Shown: in pieces, positions 51,223 to 60,157 of the stretch
Numbering within the stretch: the stretch's first letter is position 1
Layout of the letters: each line of letters begins with the position of its first letter
Assembly: GCA_002344125.1 (NCBI GenBank)
Contig: DDTQ01000010.1
Coordinates: 80,947-144,946, forward strand
Reading direction: 5' to 3'
DNA: 64,000 bases
Origin: Ignavibacteria bacterium UBA2360
Lineage (GTDB): Bacteria > Bacteroidota > Ignavibacteria > Tepidaquicellales > OLB5
Translations under genes and position numbers: made by a program
The notes under the pieces: generated by a model
Told to the model about the DNA's origin: nothing
The model's input: the letters and a program-made list of their open reading frames with translations, nothing else
Database searches by the model: none

Positions 51223-52308
51223 TTATCTCCTCAAGAAGCTCGAAGCAATACTCGCCACATCAACAACATTCATACCCGATGCCATGTTTTTTACAGTATT
51301 GCCGCCTTTGCCTCCAAGAAAACTCTTTTTTGGCGCGGCAACAATTCCTGTGCCTTCTTCTATTTCGCCGCCATATCTGAACTTCTTATAACCCCACATC
51401 ATAATAATTATACCGAATATCAGTGCAAAGATATATACAACCAGCGCCGCTTTCGCGCTGTCACCATCTCCAATTATACCGAAAATTCCAAAGAAAGTAA
51501 CAAGATATGTCCCAACCGCTGTTCCAAAAATACCCGCAACAGCGCGGTATAAATTATTACCCGGCGCCTTGCCGTAACATATCGTACCATCTTCGCCATC
51601 TACCACTACCTGGTAAGTTCTGCCTTTATATAAATATCTTACTACCCATAACGGGTAATATACTATAGATACATTAGGTCTGACAAGATCGTTATGCTGA
51701 AACGTGATCTGATCAACCTTAACGGAATTAACAGCCTCATTTACAAACTGTTCCTTAGCTATATCGGTCACTTCACGTTCAGATGAAATAATATTAAAAA
51801 GCATTCCCTCTGATTGCAGCTCTTCAAAATTTATGGGACGCATTTCATCGCCTGCAAGGTTTACCTTGCGCACGCCAAGCTCCGCGACATCACATGCCGC
51901 AAATGTCCTGTCAAACGGTTTCTGAATTTTGCGCTCAACATCAACATAATATGTAGTTGTCCTGCCGTTAACCGTTTGCGTGCGGCGCTCTTTTCCGAAT
52001 ACCCAGCCAATAACATCAGCTCTTACGCGCCAATAGGGTATGTAAACCAAAAACGCGTCATCAATCTTTGCGTCATTTTTCAGCCCGCGCGCCTTGGCAA
52101 GTCCCTTGCCAAGCCAATTGAACATATTCTGTATAGCTATATTCCGCTGTATCTTTCTCGGAACGTAATACTTAACAACGCCATCTACACCTTTTGTCAG
52201 CAAAAGAGTGCCGCAGTACTTGCAGTTGAAAGTTTTTACTCCTTCTCTTAAGTCAAGTTCTCCTGCGCAGGCGGGACACGTTATTCCTTTTAATACTTTT
52301 TCAGCCAA
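51223..52308 (-). CDS. Zinc-ribbon membrane protein (YdjG-like)
   Basis: A 361-residue protein. N-terminal zinc ribbon Cys11-14/Cys29-32 (CPAC...CKYC), a beta-rich domain with YVPRKIQRNIAIQN, FLVYIPYWRVRADV and YYPLWVVRYLYKGRTYQVVVDG, and two C-terminal transmembrane helices (about 265-290 and 300-320). This is the architecture of YdjG/YdjH-type proteins of the Bacillus ydjFGHI stress operon. Predicted membrane-attached partner of the SPFH protein. Confidence 0.82.
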   Translation of the reverse strand: MAEKVLKGITCPACAGELDLREGVKTFNCKYCGTLLLTKGVDGVVKYYVPRKIQRNIAIQNMFNWLGKGLAKARGLKNDAKIDDAFLVYIPYWRVRADVIGWVFGKERRTQTVNGRTTTYYVDVERKIQKPFDRTFAACDVAELGVRKVNLAGDEMRPINFEELQSEGMLFNIISSEREVTDIAKEQFVNEAVNSVKVDQITFQHNDLVRPNVSIVYYPLWVVRYLYKGRTYQVVVDGEDGTICYGKAPGNNLYRAVAGIFGTAVGTYLVTFFGIFGIIGDGDSAKAALVVYIFALIFGIIIMMWGYKKFRYGGEIEEGTGIVAAPKKSFLGGKGGNTVKNMASGMNVVDVASIASSFLRR

Positions 52309-52395
52309 TTTACAATAAAATTATAGATTCGATTATTATTTTTACTCATTTCCCCCCTCTCCTCTCAGGAGAGGGGATGGGGGTGAGGTTTTAAT

Positions 52396-53199
52396 TTACA
52401 CTTTCTTCGCTATCACATACGCCATCACTATCAGAGGTATTGATACAAGACCGTAAGCGAATATCTTAAAGAACTCCGCTGTAAGCAAAGCTTCTTCTAT
52501 GTAGCTGCTGTTTAGTGCGAAACCTATTACGTAACACAATATACTGGTTATCACAAAAGCGGCAATGCTGAGTCCAAATAGAATTCTGAACGGTGCTTCG
52601 CTCTTTGCGGGATAGATATTTGAGTACACTTGTCCCGAGGAAGCTTCAACCAGCGCAGTGTAACTCTGCCCGCCAAAATTGTAATAAAACTGGTAGAACG
52701 GTATGTGAACCAGTGCGGCTTCTTTGACAATATCAAGGCTTACGCCGGAACCCTGCAGCCATGCCTGGGCTGAATCATACAGCACATCCGGCTTTACGAT
52801 CTCATGGTCATTGTGGATATTTTTATCATAGAACTTAAGTGCACCGGCAGGTATCTGCAGCTTCTTTATCTCAGAAACGGATGTGCTTGCCGCAGGCTGC
52901 AGAAATATCTTGTCACCTGAGCCGTCCTTGGTCTTAAAGTACCACACAGGGAAGTAATAGAACTCAGTCTTTACTATCTGCGCTTTCTGGTCAAGATCTT
53001 TAACAGTATGATTACCCGACATCCAGCGTTTTAAATTGCCTTCTGCCTCATTGGGTTTGAAGTTTGAATGTATAAGGTAATGGAATACTACTTTTCTTTT
53101 ATCTAAAAATAAAGCCGATGCGCAAAAAGGACACTCTATGAAAGTTTCATCCTGTTGTACTGTAACATCAGCTCCGCATTGTGTACATTTTATTTGCAT
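52396..53199 (-). CDS. Zinc-ribbon membrane protein (YdjG-like, second)
   Basis: A 267-residue relative of the preceding entry: zinc ribbon Cys5-8/Cys23-26 (CTQC...CPFC), KVVFHYLIHSNF, FYYFPVWYFKTKDG and VHIPFYQFYYNFGGQSYTALVEASSGQVY, then two transmembrane helices (about 201-225 and 240-262). The family reads as three related ribbons in one operon. Its function is not known. The intergenic gap before it (53200-53560) carries repeats. Confidence 0.82.
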   Translation of the reverse strand: MQIKCTQCGADVTVQQDETFIECPFCASALFLDKRKVVFHYLIHSNFKPNEAEGNLKRWMSGNHTVKDLDQKAQIVKTEFYYFPVWYFKTKDGSGDKIFLQPAASTSVSEIKKLQIPAGALKFYDKNIHNDHEIVKPDVLYDSAQAWLQGSGVSLDIVKEAALVHIPFYQFYYNFGGQSYTALVEASSGQVYSNIYPAKSEAPFRILFGLSIAAFVITSILCYVIGFALNSSYIEEALLTAEFFKIFAYGLVSIPLIVMAYVIAKKV

Positions 53200-53296
53200 T
53201 TTTTCAACTCTGAGCGCAGCGTCTGCCTTATAGTGCTATGCACGAGAAGGAAGAGTCTCTTCGCTATTAATGTAATACTTTAATAAAAAAATGAAT

Positions 53297-53405
53297 TGAC
53301 ACGACCTCTTGACTGCCACTGCAGTTTAGGTCGTGGATACTAGAACCAAAAAATAACCGGGGCTTTCTCCGAAGGAGTGCCTTTGGCAAGCCCAAGTTTA
53401 ACATC
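53297..53405. repeat. CACGAC/GTCGTGG-type dispersed repeat
   Basis: CACGACCTCTTGACTGCC...GGTCGTGG followed by CCGGGGCTTT...GCCTTTGGCAAG. Nearly the same as 16411-16460 and related to 40559-40620. It lies inside the SPFH operon between its first and second gene. No gene. Confidence 0.6.
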
Positions 53406-53522
53406 AAATATCTAAAATAATGAAAGTTCTGAATAATAGAAATGATTTCTTTATTCTTAAAACACAGTAGCACAGAAATTTGCTTGACCTTTAGGTCTGT
53501 CTGTGTATAATAAAATTAAGAA

Positions 53523-53544
53523 GGACAGACAAAAATGTCTGTCC
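53523..53544 (-). terminator. Weak hairpin after the SPFH gene
   Basis: GGACAGAC and GTCTGTCC pair around a 6-base loop, with a T-rich but interrupted run downstream on the minus strand. Probably a partial terminator that lowers expression of the zinc-ribbon genes. Confidence 0.45.
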
Positions 53545-53560
53545 CACTATTAATTTGTTC

Positions 53561-54574
53561 TTACAGTTTCGAAAGCAGATCTTTTTTCTTTGTATCAAAT
53601 TCCTCCTGGGTCAGCGCGCCTGCATCCTTAAGCTTTGCGAGCTTTTCTATGGTTGCAAGTACATCATCCTGTGACTGCTGAACAGGTGCCTGCTGGTTGT
53701 TCTGCTGCTGGTTCTGTGGATTCTGCTGATTCTGCTGCATGGAACCCATCATCATGTTAGCCATTGTCATACCGGCTCCCAAGCCAACACCTAAACCTGC
53801 TGTGCCGCCTGCGCCTTCATTTTCCGCCGCTTTTTCCATTGCCATAGCGGTCTTGAATTTCATATAGTTATCCAGATTTCCGATAGCGCCCATTGAGCTT
53901 CTTTCGTTGATCTTTTCCTGTACTTCATCCGGCGGAACTATACCTACTATTATTAGATCCGTCAGCTCAATACCCATTGCATTGAAGAAATCTGTGACTT
54001 CTGCCTTTATGCCGGTCTCTATCTGCGGATAGTATTGGCCCAGATCAAATACTGTTTTCAGATTCTTGCCGAGTACTGTATTTAATTTAGATACAATTGA
54101 ATCCCTTAAGTAATCTTCAATCTCATTTGTGGTATATTTACCCTGTGTACCGACTATTTCATTAATAAAAAGCTGGGGATCCTTAACCCTCATTGAGAAT
54201 TTACCCGAAGCCCTCAACTGAACGAATGATAATTCAGTATCGCGGAAGTTAATGGGTGATTTGGTTCCCCATTTAAGATCAATGAATTTCTTCATTGATA
54301 CATAATATACCTGCGCCTGGAACGGTGAGTTAAACCCGAATGGCAGTGAAAGCAGTTTAGTTAAGAATGGAATGTTAGCCGTTGTTAATGTATGGCGGCC
54401 CGCGCTGAATACATCAAGCGCTTTTCCGTCTTTGTAAAATACCGCTGCCTGCGTATCCTGCACAATAAGCTGCGCGCCCATTTTAATATCTGTGGAACCG
54501 GCCTGCGGTTCGCGGTGAACCAGCTCTTTGCCTGATTCATCAAAAAATTGGATTATCTCTAATGCATTACCCAT
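53561..54574 (-). CDS. SPFH-domain protein with SHOCT tail (YdjI-like)
   Basis: A 337-residue protein. An SPFH/band-7-type domain (about 30-230: VFYKDGKALDVFSAGRHTLTTANIP, FRDTELSFVQLRASGKFSMRV, IELTDLIIVGIVPPDEVQ) is followed by a Gly/Ala stretch, a Gln/Asn-rich linker (about 285-305) and a C-terminal SHOCT motif (LAKLKDAGALTQEEFDTKKKDLL). This matches the YdjI-like group, thought to form membrane scaffolds. It heads a minus-strand cluster with three zinc-ribbon proteins. Confidence 0.88.
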   Translation of the reverse strand: MGNALEIIQFFDESGKELVHREPQAGSTDIKMGAQLIVQDTQAAVFYKDGKALDVFSAGRHTLTTANIPFLTKLLSLPFGFNSPFQAQVYYVSMKKFIDLKWGTKSPINFRDTELSFVQLRASGKFSMRVKDPQLFINEIVGTQGKYTTNEIEDYLRDSIVSKLNTVLGKNLKTVFDLGQYYPQIETGIKAEVTDFFNAMGIELTDLIIVGIVPPDEVQEKINERSSMGAIGNLDNYMKFKTAMAMEKAAENEGAGGTAGLGVGLGAGMTMANMMMGSMQQNQQNPQNQQQNNQQAPVQQSQDDVLATIEKLAKLKDAGALTQEEFDTKKKDLLSKL

Positions 54575-55062
54575 GTTAGTTATTTCCTTCTATATTGTTT
54601 AATTTATTCTCTTTTATTTTTGTAAAATTAATCATTTGCATATTTAAATACAATTATAGAACTGTAAAAATTCCCCTTTGTTTCAGGAAAAATTTACCCT
54701 TTTGTTTCAGGTTTTTGATGTGAAAAATCCTAAAATTGCTCAGTTTTGCCCTCCTTGGTGTTTGCACAACTTAATTCTCTTTTAGACACAAAGACTCAAA
54801 GAACGTAGAGTTACTCAATGTAAATCGATTATCATTGGATAAATTTATAGAAAATTCATAACTATTAACCCCGTCATTTATGACGGGGTATTTAAAATAT
54901 CCAACGTGTGGGCTTTAGCCCTGAAGGAAGTTTTTCGCTGGCCTGAGTAGAAAAATTTGATTCTTAGTCCTCACCTTTGGGATGATTTAGATGGATTAGC
55001 TTCAAAATTGCTATTAATTTTAAACATTTGTATTTTGCGGGGTTAAAATTAAAGCGTAATAT
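54575..55062. other. Divergent intergenic region between the SPFH operon and a permease
   Basis: 54666-54711 holds two tandem copies of AAAAATT(TA)CCC(C)TTTTGTTTCAGG. 54870-54930 holds CCCCGTCAT/ATGACGGGG and GGGCTTTAGCCC-type repeats. Nothing else coding is seen. AGAAGGAA at 54587-54594 (minus strand) may be the SPFH ribosome binding site. Confidence 0.55.
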
Positions 55063-56484
55063 ATGGAACAAAAGCATTCTTTAATACGGAAGTTAGGGCT
55101 CTTCACAGCCGTTACTATTGTAATTGGCTCTATGATCGGCTCCGGTATATTCAAGAAGTCCGCTTCGATGTCCGGGGAGCTTGGCGCGCCGGGGATAATT
55201 CTCGCTATCTGGCTGATTGCGGGTATTATTAGTCTTATCGGTGCTCTAACAAACGCCGAAGTTGCAGGTATCCTGCCTAGGGCAGGGGGACAGTATGTGT
55301 ACTTCCGCGAAATGTATGGTAACTTTACCGCTTATCTGTATGGCTGGGCAATATTTGCCGTGATACAGACAGGCTCAATTGCATCTATTGCATACGTGTT
55401 CAGCGGGTACTTTGAGTACTTTTTCCCGACCCCGCATCTCTCACCGGAATGGGAGGCATGGGGATTCTCGCTGCAGTGGGGCGAGCAGGTAATCCTTGAC
55501 CTGTACCCGCTTAAGGATATTGGTTTAAAGATGCTTACCATCGCTTTAATAATGTTCCTTTCAACAGTAAATTTCTTCGGTGTTGCATTCGGCGGCATTG
55601 TGCAGAATGTATTTACCATACTCAAGAATATAGCAATTGCATTCATAGTCGTACTGGCGCTTACTATGGGAGCCGGTTCTGTGGCAAATTTCTCGCCGTT
55701 TGTTAATTCAGCCTTCCAGTATCCTTCGGGGAGTCTGTTAGGTGGAATCGTCCTCGCTCTAAGCGGCGCGTTTTGGGCGTATGACGGGTGGAATAACATA
55801 ACATACCTTGGGGGAGAAGTAAAAGACGCTCAGCGGAATATTCCAAAGGCTATGATTTTCGGAATGTCATTTGTGATAGCCGTTTACCTGCTGGTAAACC
55901 TTGCGTACTTTTACGTTCTGCCTGTTGAGACAATTGCCGGCTCATCATTTCTGGCAAGTGATGTTATGCAAAAAGCGGTTGGCGGATGGGGCGGCGCGTT
56001 TGTAGCAATCGCTGTACTTATTTCGACCTTCGGCACAACAAATGGTACAATATTGGTAAGTGCCAGAGTCTATTACGCTATGGCGAAAGACGGCTTGTTC
56101 TTTAAGAAGCTCGAAGACGTTCACCATAAATATAAAACCCCGGGTACTTCAATTATTATTCAGGGTATTTGGGCGAGCTTGATTACTATGACGGGTACAT
56201 TTGATCAGCTGACCGATATGCTGATATTTGTTTCATGGATATTTTACGGTATGGGCGCCTACGGAGTGTTTGTGCTTCGCAAAAAGATGCCCAATGCTGA
56301 TCGTCCTTATAAAGCTTTCGGCTACCCGATACTGCCGGCATTCTTCGTGCTATTTTCGGCGTTCTTCGTTGGATTCAGTATTTGGTACAATGTCCGCAAC
56401 GCTGTATTTGGTATGCTTCTGGTGGCAATAGGTATTCCGCTGTATTATTATTTTAACAAGCAGAAGCGCGAAGCAAAAGCATAG
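55063..56484 (+). CDS. Amino-acid permease (APC superfamily)
   Basis: A 473-residue, 12-helix transporter. The first helix has VIGSMIGSGIFKKSASM, the substrate-binding unwound motif of APC transporters. LPRAGGQYVYFREMYGN and GGIVLALSGAFWAYDGWNNITYLGGEVK follow, the latter characteristic of LAT/SLC7-like members. It probably exchanges or imports amino acids. The substrate cannot be read off. Confidence 0.9.
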   Translation: MEQKHSLIRKLGLFTAVTIVIGSMIGSGIFKKSASMSGELGAPGIILAIWLIAGIISLIGALTNAEVAGILPRAGGQYVYFREMYGNFTAYLYGWAIFAVIQTGSIASIAYVFSGYFEYFFPTPHLSPEWEAWGFSLQWGEQVILDLYPLKDIGLKMLTIALIMFLSTVNFFGVAFGGIVQNVFTILKNIAIAFIVVLALTMGAGSVANFSPFVNSAFQYPSGSLLGGIVLALSGAFWAYDGWNNITYLGGEVKDAQRNIPKAMIFGMSFVIAVYLLVNLAYFYVLPVETIAGSSFLASDVMQKAVGGWGGAFVAIAVLISTFGTTNGTILVSARVYYAMAKDGLFFKKLEDVHHKYKTPGTSIIIQGIWASLITMTGTFDQLTDMLIFVSWIFYGMGAYGVFVLRKKMPNADRPYKAFGYPILPAFFVLFSAFFVGFSIWYNVRNAVFGMLLVAIGIPLYYYFNKQKREAKA

Positions 56485-56600
56485 AACACGGATTTATAAA
56501 AAAAGCAGAACACGGATTAAACTGATTAGACTGATGTACGCTGATAGATTTCAGTGTAATCCGTGTAGATCAGTTCCATCCGTGTCATCCGTGTTCTATT
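56485..56600. repeat. ACACGGATT dispersed inverted repeat
   Basis: ACACGGATT words at the left (56489, 56509) pair with AATCCGTGT/ATCCGTGTT words at the right (56558-56597), forming a long imperfect inverted repeat. Relatives lie near 60085 and 61885. No gene. Confidence 0.55.
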
Positions 56601-56626
56601 AAACACCCGCATTTACACAAAACCAA

Positions 56627-57022
56627 ATGAATTCAGCTAATCAGCTTAACACATTACGAAAGATACTCATTTACCTGCAATTTCCGGTGTACATACTTGC
56701 GCTCAAGTTTGTACTATCGTTCTTCTTCAAAGTTGATGGAGATTCACAAACAATTGAAAGTCTTTTCAACTATCTGTTGTGGGCATTTGTATTTACTTTC
56801 ATTGCATCGGGAATTGTATCGGTTGTAATGTTAGTATTGGCTTATGCCAAAAACAGTGTCCTGCTGTTTTTAGCCGTGTCTATAGCTCTATTGGCAATTT
56901 TTTATACATACCTGTTTAACTTTGCGGGTCACTTTATGTTCATAATAATACCCCTGATTGTTGTCCTGTACCATGTTGTCATTTTTACAGTTTTTGCAGC
57001 TCCCTTGCCCTCCAAAAATTAA
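56627..57022 (+). CDS. Four-helix membrane protein of unknown function
   Basis: A 131-residue protein with four evenly spaced hydrophobic segments (about 13-32, 47-70, 80-100, 105-125). No known motif. It lies between a permease and a sensor kinase, 103 bases before the latter. The initiating ATG follows a short repeat region with no clear Shine-Dalgarno sequence. Confidence 0.6.
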   Translation: MNSANQLNTLRKILIYLQFPVYILALKFVLSFFFKVDGDSQTIESLFNYLLWAFVFTFIASGIVSVVMLVLAYAKNSVLLFLAVSIALLAIFYTYLFNFAGHFMFIIIPLIVVLYHVVIFTVFAAPLPSKN

Positions 57023-57124
57023 TCTTTCCCTGAAATTTCCATAAAATCTATCAGTTTGGCAGTTTTTAATAATATATGTTTATAATAACATTTTATATCA
57101 TACTATTTTATCTTATACTTAAGT

Positions 57125-58141
57125 ATGCAATTGGATAAGAAATTACAGGAAAGAGAAAAAGAGCTCGAAGCATTTCACCGGGTAAGTGAAATATTATATA
57201 CTTACGATGGTAATATCAAAGAAGTCATTCAGAAGATTTTACTGGTTATCACCGGCGCATTCCAGTATCCTGAAATTACGGCTGCATCTTTCTCATATGA
57301 TAATATAAGTGTTCAAACTGATAATTATAAAAGCACAGGCAGGGCATTAAAAGCGGAATTCACAGCCCAGCAAAAAACCGGCTGCATCGAAGTGGTTTAT
57401 CTTAGAAAAATGCCAGATGCAGATGAAGGACCATTTCTGAAAGAAGAAAAAAAATTGCTGGGGTCGCTGGTAAAACTCATCGGTATGTATTTTGAAATGA
57501 ACGCAAAGAATATTATCCTTGATGTAAACGTTAAAGAAAAAGAATTGCTGCTTAAGGAGATCCACCACCGTGTAAAAAATAACCTGCAGATAATTAACAG
57601 CCTGATGAGACTGCAGTCAAACATGATAACCGAAGAGAACACGAAGGATGTTTTCAAAACAACAGAGAACCGGATCAAAGCGATCTCGCTCATTGAAGAA
57701 AAACTGTTCCGCTCCGCCAATATTAAAAGCATTGATTACAGTGAGTGCTTCACACAGTTAACTGAACAAATTCTCAGCGCATATAAAGCGCACAAAAAGA
57801 AGATCACATATTCCTTGGATTTCATGGATTTTGGTATCAGTATCAACAGGGCTATTCCACTGGCTCTTATTATCAATGAGCTCATTACCAATTCAATTAA
57901 ACACGCTTTCAAAGATCTGCCTGGGGGGAATATTTCTATCAGCTTTAAATGTGAAAGCGGCAATTGCCGCCTTGAGTATATTGATAACGGACGCGGGTTA
58001 AATAAAGATTTCGATGCAGGTAATCCCCGCAGACTTGGATACATGCTCATAAACGCATTGACCTCTCAACTTGATGGTGGGTTTAGCATTGAAAACAAAA
58101 CAAATGGCTTCAAATTTACTCTTAATTTCCCGGTAAATTAG
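57125..58141 (+). CDS. Sensor histidine kinase (HisKA_2 type)
   Basis: A 338-residue soluble kinase. A GAF-like N-terminal half (about 15-125) is followed by the HisKA_2 helix with the phosphoacceptor His147/148 in EIHHRVKNNLQIINSLMRLQ. The HATPase domain (about 230-336) has the N box NELITNSIKHAF, YIDNGRGL and a short C-terminal end. Kinases of this type often phosphorylate stand-alone regulators. No response regulator is adjacent. Confidence 0.92.
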   Translation: MQLDKKLQEREKELEAFHRVSEILYTYDGNIKEVIQKILLVITGAFQYPEITAASFSYDNISVQTDNYKSTGRALKAEFTAQQKTGCIEVVYLRKMPDADEGPFLKEEKKLLGSLVKLIGMYFEMNAKNIILDVNVKEKELLLKEIHHRVKNNLQIINSLMRLQSNMITEENTKDVFKTTENRIKAISLIEEKLFRSANIKSIDYSECFTQLTEQILSAYKAHKKKITYSLDFMDFGISINRAIPLALIINELITNSIKHAFKDLPGGNISISFKCESGNCRLEYIDNGRGLNKDFDAGNPRRLGYMLINALTSQLDGGFSIENKTNGFKFTLNFPVN

Positions 58142-58259
58142 AACCTGTAAATGTATGTTACCAAAAACTGCTGTTTATATAGTATCCACGAAATTGCTAA
58201 ATCTGTTTAAACAGACAAATAACCATGTTATGCTTCATTCCATTAATGGAATGGGACAC

Positions 58260-59960
58260 TTATCTAATCAGCACCATTTTTTTGGCTTCATAGTATTTAC
58301 CAGCAGAGATAGTGTAGAAGTAAATTCCGCTTGAAAAAATTTCCGCGTTCCAATCAACCCTGTATGAACCCGCCGTCAGATTCTGGTCAACTAATACCGC
58401 AATAACTTTACCCTGTGAATTGTACACTGTTAATTTTACAACAGATTCTTTTGGAATATCAAAATCTATATTAGTTTTTGGATTGAATGGATTTGGGAAA
58501 TTTTGTTTAAGTAGAAAAGAATTCGGAATATTTGAATTGATATTTATTACACCAGGGAAGGACAATTGATTATGCTGGATTCTGCAAAAATACATTTTCG
58601 CTGAGCTGTTATCCAATCCATTTACATTGCTGCCGGCAATTGTATCTCTTTGGAATAATAAATTTACATAAAAGTATCCTTGTATATAATCATTAAAATC
58701 AGATATAGATGCATATCTGTAATCACTTAAATCACCGTAAATGTTTGTTATCCTGTTATAAACCCCCCATGTATTGCCGGAATTTGTTGAATATCTGTAC
58801 CAAACATCAAAATAATTATTGCCGTTTGAACCTGTATCCAGTCTGGCTTTTTCATAAACTACGATGCTGGTTTTGGGGTTTGAATTTATGTAGCCTATAA
58901 CAGGTCTGCATACTGCCGCATACCCGTCACTTTGCGGATTTGTTCCGATCATGTTGTTTGAGGAGTCAATAACAATTGGTATGCCTGAATTCAGAGCAGG
59001 AGACCAGAACTGAATTTTTGCTGTTTGAAGTATATCTGGTATATTTGTTACATATTTAACCGTTTCAAAAACTACATTCGGCGTCTCCCCGCTATAACCC
59101 ACATCTATGCCATTATATGCGCCGTAATTATTATTTGATAAAGGGTCCCAAATGAGAACAGGTGCGCTCCAGGTTATTCCATCATCAGTGCTTTCTTTAA
59201 AACTTACTTTTCCCGCTGTTAAAGAGCCCTCCATAATATACGCTAAACCAATCTTACCGTTTTCGCTCTTAGCCATTGCACACCTGAAAGAATTGGAAAT
59301 TTGCGGTTCAGGGATATAACCGCTGAAATTAGATGAAGATAAACTTAAACTTCTGTTGAGCATATTTCCCGCAACAAAGACAAATTTAGTTTGATTGTTC
59401 AACATTTTAGTCTGAATTCCCACAGGCCAAAGCGCTGCGGCAGAGCCGTAAATTCCCGGATCAAGTTGTATAAACGCTGCTGCTCCCGGTCCAACATCTG
59501 CAAACCACTGGGCACGTTCAATTGTACCGCCAAGTTTTGTGTGATTCCCGATTAATGCACTTCCATCACTCATAATAAGCATAACCGGAAACCCGGCACT
59601 TGTATTGCCTGTTATCGAGTTATATGCTGACCATGTAAATCCATAATCTGAACTAAAACAATAAACTGTTCTTCTTGAAGAAACCAGGCTGTCTCTGTTT
59701 GGAGAATACATAAATGCTGCATGAATATTTGAGGGGGTATTTGGGTCCAGTTGAACCATATGCGAACTTCCGTTTGACTGTAGGTCATAATACGTTCGTA
59801 AATTCGGTGCTATCGAAATCATTATGAAACTAAATAAGGTATCTGAATATTGAGAATTACCTTTTTCGTATTGAATGTGGTATCCTGTAGAATTATCAGG
59901 ATTTGACAGCAATGATTGGGTTAAAAAAAAACACACAATTAAACTAATAGATTTTTTCAT
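58260..59960 (-). CDS. Secreted propeller-like protein with T9SS domain (paralogue A)
   Basis: A 566-residue exported protein. Signal peptide about 1-19. The body is sialidase/BNR-like (e.g. SSDYGFTWSAY, STDDGITWSAPVLIWDP, STNSGNTWGVY), giving a predicted beta-propeller without the catalytic sialidase residues that I could confirm. The C-terminal sorting domain has NFPNPFNPKTNIDFDI, VYNSQGKVIAVLVD, SGIYFYTISA, KKMVLIR. It is a tandem paralogue of 60158-61768, with stretches of identical DNA. Confidence 0.88.
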   Translation of the reverse strand: MKKSISLIVCFFLTQSLLSNPDNSTGYHIQYEKGNSQYSDTLFSFIMISIAPNLRTYYDLQSNGSSHMVQLDPNTPSNIHAAFMYSPNRDSLVSSRRTVYCFSSDYGFTWSAYNSITGNTSAGFPVMLIMSDGSALIGNHTKLGGTIERAQWFADVGPGAAAFIQLDPGIYGSAAALWPVGIQTKMLNNQTKFVFVAGNMLNRSLSLSSSNFSGYIPEPQISNSFRCAMAKSENGKIGLAYIMEGSLTAGKVSFKESTDDGITWSAPVLIWDPLSNNNYGAYNGIDVGYSGETPNVVFETVKYVTNIPDILQTAKIQFWSPALNSGIPIVIDSSNNMIGTNPQSDGYAAVCRPVIGYINSNPKTSIVVYEKARLDTGSNGNNYFDVWYRYSTNSGNTWGVYNRITNIYGDLSDYRYASISDFNDYIQGYFYVNLLFQRDTIAGSNVNGLDNSSAKMYFCRIQHNQLSFPGVININSNIPNSFLLKQNFPNPFNPKTNIDFDIPKESVVKLTVYNSQGKVIAVLVDQNLTAGSYRVDWNAEIFSSGIYFYTISAGKYYEAKKMVLIR

Positions 59961-60157
59961 TGCAGGATAAATAATTATATTTAATGAACTTATTTTTAAG
60001 AAAACAATTTCTGGTTTTGTAAAAACTTAAAGAGAATGAAAGAATAAATTTACTGACAAAATCAGTTTTTGTGATTAGGTTAGATTAAATCCGTGGAAAT
60101 CTGTTATATCCTTGAACACCCGTGTATTGCTTTGCCCCCACATCAACTATCAGACTC

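Noticed and set aside
53267..53473. 68-codon open frame on the minus strand
   Set aside because: Overlaps the CACGAC repeat block and has no start signal.
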